Positions 27,669 through 35,240 of a DNA stretch of 64,000 nucleotides are shown here, in pieces. The position numbers and the translations under genes are program-made. The stretch spans positions 1,381,160 through 1,445,159 of the forward strand of contig NC_015435.1 of NCBI RefSeq assembly GCF_000204925.1, given 5' to 3'. A model generated the notes under the pieces. It saw only the letters and a program-made list of their open reading frames with translations, made no database searches and was not told where the DNA came from. The stretch's first letter is position 1. Every line of letters begins with the position of its first letter. The stretch comes from Metallosphaera cuprina Ar-4. Its GTDB lineage: Archaea > Thermoproteota > Thermoprotei_A > Sulfolobales > Sulfolobaceae.

Positions 27669-28316
27669 ATGATCTTTACGCTTAAGGACTTTCTGATTGG
27701 CCTTCTCTACGTAGTTTGGGTAGCTTTAGTTACACTGAAGCTCTCTAGGATCGTCTCTAAGAAAACTAATACCTATGTAGCTAGGAAGTTCATACATATG
27801 GCAGGTGGAGGAGTCGTAGCTGTCACGTCTCCTTTCCTACTTTCTTCACCGTTGGTGATAATATTAGCATCCTACCTTATGATGGCCTACTTGTTGGTAA
27901 CTAGATTAAGGAAGCCCATGTCATGGTTTCAAGAAGCAGATAACATGGGAGAGGTTTATTTCTCTTTCTCCTTCGGAACCATATTATTGATGTCGTGGAT
28001 TCTGGAGGGTGACTTTTGGCAACTGGGAAGTAAGTACTTATACGTAGCTTTGCTTCCCCTCCTTTTCATTTCGTTCGGAGACGCTGTTACTGGAATAGTT
28101 AGAAATTACGTTTACGGGAGGAGGTTCAAAGGTTTCTGGGGCTCTGTGGCCATGCTAGCCCTTACCATACCATTGGGGTATTTTTTACTCTCAATTCCTG
28201 GTCTAATTTCCGCTTTGATAGCGACAGTGGTAGAAGCCATTCCGTTAATAGATGATAACTTAAGCGTTCCTTTTCTCTCTTTTGCGTTCCTTTTCGTAGC
28301 CGTTAGATTTGGTTAA
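27669..28316 (+). CDS. Dolichol/phytol kinase-like membrane protein
   Basis: A 215-residue polytopic protein of the SEC59/VTE5/CdsA-like superfamily. Motifs seen: ARKFIHMAGGG (near residue 38), SFGDAVTGIVRNYVYG (near 138) and KGFWGSVAML (near 158), followed by the acidic EAIPLIDDNLSVP (near 190). These are the CTP- and metal-binding positions of CTP-dependent polyprenol kinases. In archaea such enzymes phosphorylate dolichol or geranylgeraniol-type alcohols for glycosylation or lipid recycling. It is shorter than eukaryotic SEC59, as is normal for archaeal members. Confidence 0.8.
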   Translation: MIFTLKDFLIGLLYVVWVALVTLKLSRIVSKKTNTYVARKFIHMAGGGVVAVTSPFLLSSPLVIILASYLMMAYLLVTRLRKPMSWFQEADNMGEVYFSFSFGTILLMSWILEGDFWQLGSKYLYVALLPLLFISFGDAVTGIVRNYVYGRRFKGFWGSVAMLALTIPLGYFLLSIPGLISALIATVVEAIPLIDDNLSVPFLSFAFLFVAVRFG

Positions 28317-28389
28317 TTTATTATTCATAACTATTTTAAAAATTCAGGATTTAAGTCTGAAAATGATTACTAAGGTACAATCTAGTAAA

Positions 28390-28450
28390 CGGATTCAGGA
28401 ATGGGAAACGTTCCTCACCGATCAGGAAACCGTCACGTCATCATCAAAAA
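28390..28450 (-). ncRNA. Candidate C/D box sRNA (2'-O-methylation guide)
   Basis: On the minus strand the boxes occur in canonical order and spacing. C box ATGATGA (28444-28438) is followed by 12 nt and D' box CTGA (28425-28422). After 3 nt comes C' GTGAGGA (28418-28412, one mismatch to RUGAUGA), then 13 nt and D box CTGA (28398-28395). The guides read cgtgacggtttc (D') and acgtttcccattc (D). A minus-strand TATA-like TTTTTAAA sits ~26 bp before the predicted 5' end. The RNA would start just beside the promoter of the plus-strand gene at 28484. Targets could not be assigned. Confidence 0.72.
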
Positions 28451-28483
28451 CGATATAGGATATCACATTTAAAAACTGTTTCC

Positions 28484-28918
28484 ATGATATCGTGGTTACT
28501 TGGATCTAAAGTCCGGGACTGGGCCTATTTTAGGGAAATGTTTCAAGATTTTGAAAACGTTGCAGTTTATTCAAGCGCTCAAGGTGTAATTGAGATTGTT
28601 AAGGTATCAGATTTAGATCCTCTCCACTCCCAGGTCACAGTCTTAATTCATCCTAGGAACCTGAACAAGTTAGTAATATCTTACCTGAAACTGAAAGATT
28701 ACGTAGCGTTCCCAGTGTTTAACCTGAAAGATCTAAGGGAGTTAGCTCAGAGGAGAAGGTGGAGGGCAATAGAATATTACTACTTATGGGAGTTTGAGGG
28801 CGGATGGGTTCTTTACGATTGTAAAAACTGTGAAGATGAACAGAGGCTACAGATCAACGTAGATCCCTTCGCTTCAGTGAACGAAAGGTTAGCTGTCTGG
28901 GAGGGGTTTCACACTTAA
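28484..28918 (+). CDS. Hypothetical protein (144 aa)
   Basis: A soluble protein with aromatic and basic patches (RRRWRAIEYYYLWEFEGGW) and a CKNC pair near residue 111. No family recognised. The ATG lies ~16-26 bp downstream of an AT-rich ACATTTAAAAAC box, which fits leaderless expression. The gene lies 63 bp before the nuclease-like gene on the same strand and may be co-transcribed with it. Confidence 0.6.
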   Translation: MISWLLGSKVRDWAYFREMFQDFENVAVYSSAQGVIEIVKVSDLDPLHSQVTVLIHPRNLNKLVISYLKLKDYVAFPVFNLKDLRELAQRRRWRAIEYYYLWEFEGGWVLYDCKNCEDEQRLQINVDPFASVNERLAVWEGFHT

Positions 28919-28981
28919 GTCCAGTTCCCAACGATCGTAACGAAGCGATCAACTAATTAATCGAGTCTCGTTTTACAAGAT

Positions 28982-29584
28982 GTGCAAGTCTTTCGCTATT
29001 CTATTGTAAATGGAGAGCTTTATCCAGATGATAATGGAGAGGTATTAGTCTTCGTGGAAGGGCAACACCTTTTAATCAAGTACATGGGAAGGGAGCTTAA
29101 TGATCTAAAGTTTCATCTTACTATTAAAGAAAGAGCTCTTCTAGAAAAGGTAAAGATGATCTCGCGCAGCACAGGGATAGAGGTTGACCCTACACCCGCT
29201 TTAGCCTATCCTGGAAAGAGCAGAACTTTGATGTTGAATAAACTCATGGGTCAAATATTCGAGGAGTTCGTGTATAGAATCCTAGCGAACAAGTTTCAAG
29301 TTCAAAGGCAGGTTAAGGCGTTCGAATCCTTATACAATTTCACTCACAGAAGGTATCACAACACTCCTGACATCCTTGTTGAGGGAAGGATACCTGTAGA
29401 GGCTAAAGTATCCTTTTATAACTACGAGCAGATCTCAGAATATTCTAAAAAATATAGAGTTGGTGCTGTAGTTCTGGCTTACTCGTCCAACTGCTACGTG
29501 CCATCCGGTTGGAGGTACTTCACTAATTTTCTTGCAGATCAAAGACGTCTTCTAAATTGGTTGGATTCTGTTTTACATGCTTAA
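28982..29584 (+). CDS. PD-(D/E)XK-like nuclease-fold protein
   Basis: A 200-residue protein with a GTG start. The second half has the spacing of a PD-(D/E)XK core: a conserved-looking helix (MGQIFEEFVYRIL), then PDILVEG and PVEAKVS (E-x-K), and a following helix with Q and Y (YEQISEYSKKY) ahead of a hydrophobic strand (VGAVVLAYSS). This suggests a metal-dependent DNA or RNA nuclease or a derivative. The N-terminal ~90 residues form a separate beta-rich domain of unknown role. No methylase or toxin partner is visible nearby. Confidence 0.58.
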   Translation: MQVFRYSIVNGELYPDDNGEVLVFVEGQHLLIKYMGRELNDLKFHLTIKERALLEKVKMISRSTGIEVDPTPALAYPGKSRTLMLNKLMGQIFEEFVYRILANKFQVQRQVKAFESLYNFTHRRYHNTPDILVEGRIPVEAKVSFYNYEQISEYSKKYRVGAVVLAYSSNCYVPSGWRYFTNFLADQRRLLNWLDSVLHA

Positions 29585-29632
29585 GTAAAAATTTCTATCA
29601 CAAAATAGTTACATTTTTATGTTAGCTAAGTA

Positions 29633-30829
29633 ATGACACTCATGGAGTTCGGTACACCTCTTTTACAAGGTTCAAAGAAGATCATGATTTTAGGGAGCGG
29701 TGAGTTAGGTAAGGAGATGATCATTGAGGCGCAAAGATTGGGCATCGAGACAGTTGCGGTCGATAGATACGATATGGCCCCCGCTATGCACGTGGCTCAT
29801 AGGAAATACGTTATTGACATGCTCAATCAGAACGCTCTGAAGGGTATCGTGAAGAGAGAGAGTCCTGATGCGGTTATAGCGGAGATAGAGGCGATAGATA
29901 CCGATGCCCTCTTGGATCTAGAAGAGCAAGGTTTCAAGATAGTACCTAATGCAAACGCTGTAAAAACCTGCATGAATAGAATAGATCTCAGACGTTTGGC
30001 TGCAGAGGGAGTAGGCGTTCCTACTACAAGGTACGCCTTCGCGAGTAATGAAGAGGAGGCTAAAAGCGCCTGTAAAGACGTAGGTTTTCCTTGTCTTTTA
30101 AAACCTGAGATGAGTTCAAGTGGTCACGGTCACGTCTTAGTAAACTCCGTGGAAGATGTGGAGAAAGGGTATAGGGAATCAATATCGCACGCGAGAGGAA
30201 AGGGGAGGTCTGTTATAGTTGAGGAATACGTTAAGGTTGACACAGAGCTTACGGTCTTGACATATAGGCATATGAACAACGGTTCAATAGAAACTAAAAC
30301 GCTAGAGCCTATCGAGCATCAGAGACCTAGTTACTACTACGTCGAGTCCTGGCATCCCTCTACTGTAGATCAAGATATCATTTCAAGATCTAAGGAATAT
30401 GCTACAAGAGTAGTTAACGAGTTAGGCGGAGTTGGAATATTCGGTGTAGAAATAATAGTATCTGGTAATAGAGTTTTATTCAGTGAAGTCTCACCTAGAC
30501 CTCACGATACTGGGTTGGTTACTCTAGCCAGCCAGGATATCAGTGAGTTTCAGATTCATATCAGAGCTGCACTGGGTCTCCCGATACCTCAAGTGAGGCT
30601 ATTAACTCCTGCAGCGTCTCACGTCATTTTAGCTCAATATGAGACTTGGTCTCCCACCTACTTGAACGTAGAGAAAGCTCTTTCAATTCCAGGGGTACAG
30701 ATTAGGCTCTTTGGGAAACCTTCGGCTTACGAGAAGAGGAGAATGGGAGTAGTGCTGGCCAACGGGAGTGACGTAAATGAAGCTAGAGAGAAGGCCAGAA
30801 AGGCAGCATCCATGATTCTTGTAAAGTGA
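29633..30829 (+). CDS. purT: Formate-dependent GAR transformylase PurT
   Basis: PurT makes formyl-glycinamide ribotide from GAR, formate and ATP in purine synthesis. The 398 residues show the N-terminal fold with [20 protein letters not shown], the ATP-grasp domain ([32 protein letters not shown]) and the metal-binding [15 protein letters not shown] (near residue 283). The length equals that of bacterial PurT (~392). It is monocistronic and its stop codon abuts the convergent deacetylase gene at 30830. Confidence 0.93.
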   Translation: MTLMEFGTPLLQGSKKIMILGSGELGKEMIIEAQRLGIETVAVDRYDMAPAMHVAHRKYVIDMLNQNALKGIVKRESPDAVIAEIEAIDTDALLDLEEQGFKIVPNANAVKTCMNRIDLRRLAAEGVGVPTTRYAFASNEEEAKSACKDVGFPCLLKPEMSSSGHGHVLVNSVEDVEKGYRESISHARGKGRSVIVEEYVKVDTELTVLTYRHMNNGSIETKTLEPIEHQRPSYYYVESWHPSTVDQDIISRSKEYATRVVNELGGVGIFGVEIIVSGNRVLFSEVSPRPHDTGLVTLASQDISEFQIHIRAALGLPIPQVRLLTPAASHVILAQYETWSPTYLNVEKALSIPGVQIRLFGKPSAYEKRRMGVVLANGSDVNEAREKARKAASMILVK

Positions 30830-31876
30830 TCAGATTTGATGAACTTTTTTCACTCTTTCTACTACTTCCTTTACCTTATCCATAGTGAACGAAGTTGTTG
30901 AAGTTAAGCAGCAGTCATGAAGAGATTCCACTTCCTCCTCAGGTATTGCTAAAAGCTCTGCAACAGACACGGTCCATATCCTTGCGGTAGCATCGTAGTT
31001 ATATCCTCCACCTCCAAGGAGGAGGATCTTCGATGATCTCTCGTGAGCTAAGTTGTGAATCCTCCTAATTATTGAGAGGTACCCTCTGGTGCTCAACTTG
31101 AGCTCAACTAGAGGGTCGTCGAAATGAGAGTCTCCACCTTCCTGGATTATTATTACCTCTGGACCGAATCTATTTAAAAGTGGCATAACCACCTCGTCGA
31201 AGGCGTAAAGGTAGGCATCGTCTCCAGTCCCAGGCGGCAAAGGTACGTTAACTGTTAGACCCTTCCCTGCTCCTATACCATCTTCGTAAACCTCACCTGT
31301 ACCTGGGAAGAAACCTTTATGGTACATGTGGAGCGAAACCTTTAACACGTTGGGATCATCGTAAAGAAGAGCCTGTGTACCGTCTCCGTGATGTCCGTCT
31401 ACGTCAACTATAGCTATCCTCTTGAAGAACTTCTCTCCTTCCTTTGCCGCTAGAGCCACATCATTGAACACGCAGAAACCTGAAGCTGAGCTTCTCTGGG
31501 CGTGATGTAGGCCTCCCCCAATGTTAATTGCGTGCTCGTATCCCTGAGAGAGAAGCCTTATCCCGGTAACGCTTCCCATCACTCTGATCAAAGAGCTTTC
31601 AAAAACGCCTTTGAAGGCTGGAGTGTCGCCATAATCGAGCAGACCCTCACCTTCAATGCTCTTCAGCTTCACGAACTCCACGTAGTCTCTAGAATGAAGA
31701 GAGTAAAGCACATTCTCATCAGGAGGGTCAGGTCTTCGTACTTCCATTTGATGGAAGAATCCTCTCTCCTCCATGTATTTTTTTGCTTTACTTTCTCTAA
31801 GTGACTTGAAAGGATGATCCCCTGGGAACGAGTAATCTAGATACTTGTCATCCCATACAAAAACTGTCTTGTGCAT
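30830..31876 (-). CDS. HDAC/AcuC-family deacetylase
   Basis: A 348-residue member of the arginase-deacetylase superfamily. Seen: the active-site blocks [23 protein letters not shown] (in pieces near residues 118-140), the metal and catalytic [17 protein letters not shown] (near 160), [12 protein letters not shown] (near 246) and the C-terminal LLGGGGYN. Archaeal members remove acyl groups from proteins (for example Alba) or small amines; the substrate is not predictable here. The motifs are intact, so it should be active. Confidence 0.87.
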   Translation of the reverse strand: MHKTVFVWDDKYLDYSFPGDHPFKSLRESKAKKYMEERGFFHQMEVRRPDPPDENVLYSLHSRDYVEFVKLKSIEGEGLLDYGDTPAFKGVFESSLIRVMGSVTGIRLLSQGYEHAINIGGGLHHAQRSSASGFCVFNDVALAAKEGEKFFKRIAIVDVDGHHGDGTQALLYDDPNVLKVSLHMYHKGFFPGTGEVYEDGIGAGKGLTVNVPLPPGTGDDAYLYAFDEVVMPLLNRFGPEVIIIQEGGDSHFDDPLVELKLSTRGYLSIIRRIHNLAHERSSKILLLGGGGYNYDATARIWTVSVAELLAIPEEEVESLHDCCLTSTTSFTMDKVKEVVERVKKVHQI

Positions 31877-31923
31877 CCTAGTAGCTTTTATAATTAGATT
31901 AATAAAAGATTACACGTGGGGTT

Positions 31924-33051
31924 ATGAGCGCTTTAGAACTCATGAGCCAGCCGGGTCTGATAGTTAGCTCTAGCGAGAAGTTGAGGGACGTTCTGAACAA
32001 AATGAGAGAGGCCAATCAATGGGTCGTTCCGGTAGTTAATAACAAGAAGTTAGTCGGAATACTCAGTTTCAAGGACCTAATTAGGAGGAGAATTAATTTA
32101 GAGACAAAGATAATAAACGTTTCCTCACCTGTCGTATCTTTATCTAAAAAGGACGACTTCACTAAAATTATCGTCAAGTTCTACACAACTAAGGTTAGAG
32201 CCATACCGGTCGTAGACGATTCGAAGAACTTACTAGGTATGATATCTAGGGAACAGGTGATCTCATATCTTCTTAATACAAATCAACTAGACTCTGGGAA
32301 AGCTAGGGAATTCATGAGCTCCCCTCCACTATCCTTGAACCCTGAGGACTCAGTTGCAAAAGCTAGGTGGAACATGGTAAGAGATAACGTATCCAGGTTG
32401 CCTGTGTTAGAGGAGAAGAAACTAGTAGGGATAGTGACAACAAGGGATATAGTTAACGCCCTTTACGTTCCATTGAGCGAAAGAAAGAGGTCTTCCATAT
32501 TAACGGAAGAGGAGAGAATAATGGCTAGTCCAGTGAAGGAGATCATGACGTCTCCAGTAATTACCGTAAACGGCACAGATTCTCTTAAAGAGGTTGCCCA
32601 AAAGCTCCTCAAGTACAAGATATCCGGGGCACCGGTCATGGAGGGGGATTTCGTTGCAGGCGTAATAAGTGGAATAGATCTCATAAAATCGCTTCAATCG
32701 AAGTTCCAACTGTCTATGCCTATTGAGGCTAAGTTAACTACAGGTCTAAGAAACAAAGAGCTTAAGGCGCAGCTAGACGGAGTCTTGGAGAGATACATGT
32801 CCAAAATAGAAAGGTTCATTGACGTAAATAATTTCAGGGTATCGTTCAAGGAGGAGGCTTCAAGTCAGGGCAAACCGTTATATAAGGTATCAGTAAACGT
32901 TTCAACTAAGATAGGTAACTTCATAGCTAACGAAAGCGATAGGGATCCAGTTGCAGCAGTGAAGAGGGCTGTAGATACTCTAGAGCAAAGGTTAATCAAA
33001 AAATTAAAGAGAATACAGGAGAAAAAGGGTGACAAGGAAGAGGTAATTTGA
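31924..33051 (+). CDS. Four-CBS protein with HPF/RaiA-like C-terminal domain
   Basis: Residues ~1-265 are four CBS motifs in two Bateman pairs (for example VVPVVNNKKLVGILSFKDL, RAIPVVDDSKNLLGMIS, RLPVLEEKKLVGIVTTRDI and SGAPVMEGDFVAGVISGIDL, counted in pieces). These modules bind adenine nucleotides. Residues ~285-365 resemble hibernation promoting factor/RaiA: an N-terminal beta-alpha start, ERYMSKIERFI, a VSVNVST strand, then DPVAAVKRAVDTLEQRLIKKLKR. HPF proteins silence ribosomes in starved cells. CBS-domain ribosome-dimerising or hibernation factors have been reported in archaea as far as I recall. The fusion suggests ribosome silencing gated by energy charge. The stop overlaps the nitrilase start by 4 bp. 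Confidence 0.72.
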   Translation: MSALELMSQPGLIVSSSEKLRDVLNKMREANQWVVPVVNNKKLVGILSFKDLIRRRINLETKIINVSSPVVSLSKKDDFTKIIVKFYTTKVRAIPVVDDSKNLLGMISREQVISYLLNTNQLDSGKAREFMSSPPLSLNPEDSVAKARWNMVRDNVSRLPVLEEKKLVGIVTTRDIVNALYVPLSERKRSSILTEEERIMASPVKEIMTSPVITVNGTDSLKEVAQKLLKYKISGAPVMEGDFVAGVISGIDLIKSLQSKFQLSMPIEAKLTTGLRNKELKAQLDGVLERYMSKIERFIDVNNFRVSFKEEASSQGKPLYKVSVNVSTKIGNFIANESDRDPVAAVKRAVDTLEQRLIKKLKRIQEKKGDKEEVI

Positions 33052-33767
33052 AAATAGCTATGGTGCAACCAACAGCTAAGCAGACGGCAATTCAGAGCAC
33101 TGAAAAGGCTCTAGAGGCTGGATCACAAATAATTTTGCTCCCAGAAAAGTGGGTAAGCACTTTAGACGAATTGCCCATAACCGACTTTCAAAGGTTGGCA
33201 GTGAAATACACGGCTTACATAATACCGGGAGCCGTGGAGGACGGCGTTTCTGTCATATCTCCCATAATATCTCCAAAGGGGAACATCTTGGGCTTGGCGA
33301 AGAAGGTTCACCTTTTCGGTAAGGAGAGAGGCAGGTTAATACCGGGTACATCAATCTCCTTTTTCTCAGTAAACGGAGTGAGAATAGGAGTGGTAATATG
33401 CTACGACTTAGACTTCCCTGAAATAGTGAGAGCGCTCTTCTTACACGGTGTGGAGATAGTTATGGTACCTTCAAAAATTAAACGTGAGTGGATGGACAGA
33501 TGGAGAGATTACGTGAGGATGAGAGCCATTGAGAACAGGATAGCAATAGTCAACGCTAATGCCTTTCAGTTACCTGACTATCCAGGTGGAAGCATTGCGA
33601 TACTTCCCTACAAGAGAGGAGAGATAGTTGACCTAAAGGTTGTGGCCGAGATGGGAGAGGAAGAGGGTTTCACAATAGCCGATATCGATCCAATGTCGTT
33701 CTTTCATCTTAGGCTAGAAAGACAGAAGGAAGTAGTTCAGTTTTCTGTTCAAGAGCTGAACGAGTGA
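33048..33767 (+). CDS. Nitrilase-superfamily amidohydrolase
   Basis: A 239-residue carbon-nitrogen hydrolase with the catalytic triad in place: Glu33 (ILLPEKW), Lys86 (GLAKKVHLFGKE) and Cys118 (GVVICYDLDFPE). The start is TTG, overlapping the CBS-HPF gene by 4 bp, so translational coupling is likely. Members hydrolyse amides such as omega-amidic acids, N-carbamyl compounds or deaminated glutathione; the substrate is unknown. Confidence 0.85.
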   Translation: MKIAMVQPTAKQTAIQSTEKALEAGSQIILLPEKWVSTLDELPITDFQRLAVKYTAYIIPGAVEDGVSVISPIISPKGNILGLAKKVHLFGKERGRLIPGTSISFFSVNGVRIGVVICYDLDFPEIVRALFLHGVEIVMVPSKIKREWMDRWRDYVRMRAIENRIAIVNANAFQLPDYPGGSIAILPYKRGEIVDLKVVAEMGEEEGFTIADIDPMSFFHLRLERQKEVVQFSVQELNE

Positions 33768-33798
33768 AAAAAAATCCTTAACTTTAGTCAAAACCACG

Positions 33799-34281
33799 TT
33801 AGTCATGTTTCACTTCATGTTCCGCTGGATGAATAATTAGAAGAGGTTCGTTGCTAACGTTGAGATCTCCTTTAGGGTTTAGAGATACCTTATAATATAT
33901 CGTTATCATTGCGTTATACGTTCCGTTTTGGATCTGTAATACCTTAGAAGGGTGTTCTTCACTCAAATTAAACGTTTGACCTTCCATCATTATTTCTACA
34001 ACAAATTTCGAGAAGTCCTTTTTCAACTTTTCAACGTGTAATAACATTATAGTGTAATTATCTGTTTTAGTTATTACTATTGTAGCGTTAACTGTTACAT
34101 TTCCTTTCATTCCTGGAGTTAAATTACCTAAATTTACATTTGCTGGTATTATTGTAATGTTATTTTGTGTGGAGATTATATGATACGATATAAATGCTAT
34201 AGGACCGAAACCGGTAACTGAGGAAGCGGCTACTCCAGATCCTATTAGCAACGCTATTAGAGCCAGGTATATTGGTTTCAT
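33799..34281 (-). CDS. Secreted hypothetical protein
   Basis: A 160-residue protein with an N-terminal hydrophobic signal (residues 1-20, MKPIYLALIALLIGSGVAAS) and a beta-rich body. The body carries several N-x-T/S sequons (NVT, NAT, NYT, NLS, NGT), so it is probably an exported N-glycosylated surface protein. No family recognised. The tail is His/Glu/Lys-rich (HPAEHEVKHD). Its AT-rich upstream region faces the promoter of the next, divergent gene. Confidence 0.62.
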   Translation of the reverse strand: MKPIYLALIALLIGSGVAASSVTGFGPIAFISYHIISTQNNITIIPANVNLGNLTPGMKGNVTVNATIVITKTDNYTIMLLHVEKLKKDFSKFVVEIMMEGQTFNLSEEHPSKVLQIQNGTYNAMITIYYKVSLNPKGDLNVSNEPLLIIHPAEHEVKHD

Positions 34282-34448
34282 TGAGGTATTTCGCTTCGTT
34301 CCTCTATATATATGTTAAACGATATCAGGGCTTCCGGAGCGCTAATTTCATAGAAATATATTTGTTTCATTTAATGAAAAGCCAATTTATATATGATATA
34401 AGAGATTAAATACGTAAATATATATTGTTAGCTACGAAAAGTTGACCT

Positions 34449-35240
34449 ATGGAACCAATATCACTGAAAGCGTTTATGGGAAACCCATTTACTAGGAATT
34501 TAGCAGAAGTAGCATTTAAATTGTCAGAAGAGATGGATATTGTTCCAATTGTATCTTTTTATTTAGAAGATGAGCTTTTAAAGAATCTAATTAAAAATTT
34601 AGAACAATATTTGAAAGATGTATACAAATATTTTTCTAAAGATAGGAATTTATTTTTGGAAAATGCTATAAAAAAAATTGATATTAACGCTAAAAAGATG
34701 AACGAGTTCCCTTATTATGCCCTTCCAGAGGATGAGGTCGAGTTGACTTTTGTAGAGAACAACTTGGTTCCGCCTAAGGTAGTGATTAAAGAGGGTAAGG
34801 TAAGACTGACCTTTGTACCTTACGAGTCTTACGGTGAGTTAAGAAGAGCCGTATCGTCTCAAGGTGAAGATGACCTAGTGGCGACGTTTAAAAACGGGAA
34901 ACTAATTCATTTGGAGAAGAAAAGGAATATCTTTATAGAGAACAAATCCGTAGATGCCTTAAGTGAGGGAGAGGTGACGCTGAACTTCTATCCAACTAAA
35001 TTCGTTTTATTCTCCTCCGTTTTGGCCATGAACGTAAGGTTGTGGGAGAACGTTGTTAAAGTCTCTACGCAAGGTGAAGATGTGATAATGAGGGTAGAGA
35101 GTGGTAAAGCTAGTAAACAGGAGGTTATTGAGGGAAACACGTTAAGCGCTAGAAGTAAGGCCGCATTATTTTACGATTATAAAAGAAAACTAATATTTGG
35201 TAAGGAGATCATAGACTCCCTAGCGAGCAAGTTATTATGA
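34449..35240 (+). CDS. Hypothetical protein (263 aa), two-part composition
   Basis: An unrecognised soluble protein. The first ~85 residues are helical, very Lys/Asn/Ile/Phe-rich and encoded by conspicuously AT-rich DNA. From residue ~90 on the protein is beta-rich with ordinary local base composition and contains repeated short motifs (SSQGEDDLVATFKNGKL and STQGEDVIMRVESGK). The change suggests a fusion or differing origins. It overlaps the convergent molybdopterin gene by 6 bp. Confidence 0.6.
   Translation: MEPISLKAFMGNPFTRNLAEVAFKLSEEMDIVPIVSFYLEDELLKNLIKNLEQYLKDVYKYFSKDRNLFLENAIKKIDINAKKMNEFPYYALPEDEVELTFVENNLVPPKVVIKEGKVRLTFVPYESYGELRRAVSSQGEDDLVATFKNGKLIHLEKKRNIFIENKSVDALSEGEVTLNFYPTKFVLFSSVLAMNVRLWENVVKVSTQGEDVIMRVESGKASKQEVIEGNTLSARSKAALFYDYKRKLIFGKEIIDSLASKLL

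Noticed and set aside
29320-29340. GTTCGAATCC-like sequence resembling a tRNA T-arm
   Set aside because: It lies inside the PD-(D/E)XK-like coding sequence and no acceptor, D or anticodon arm can be drawn around it.
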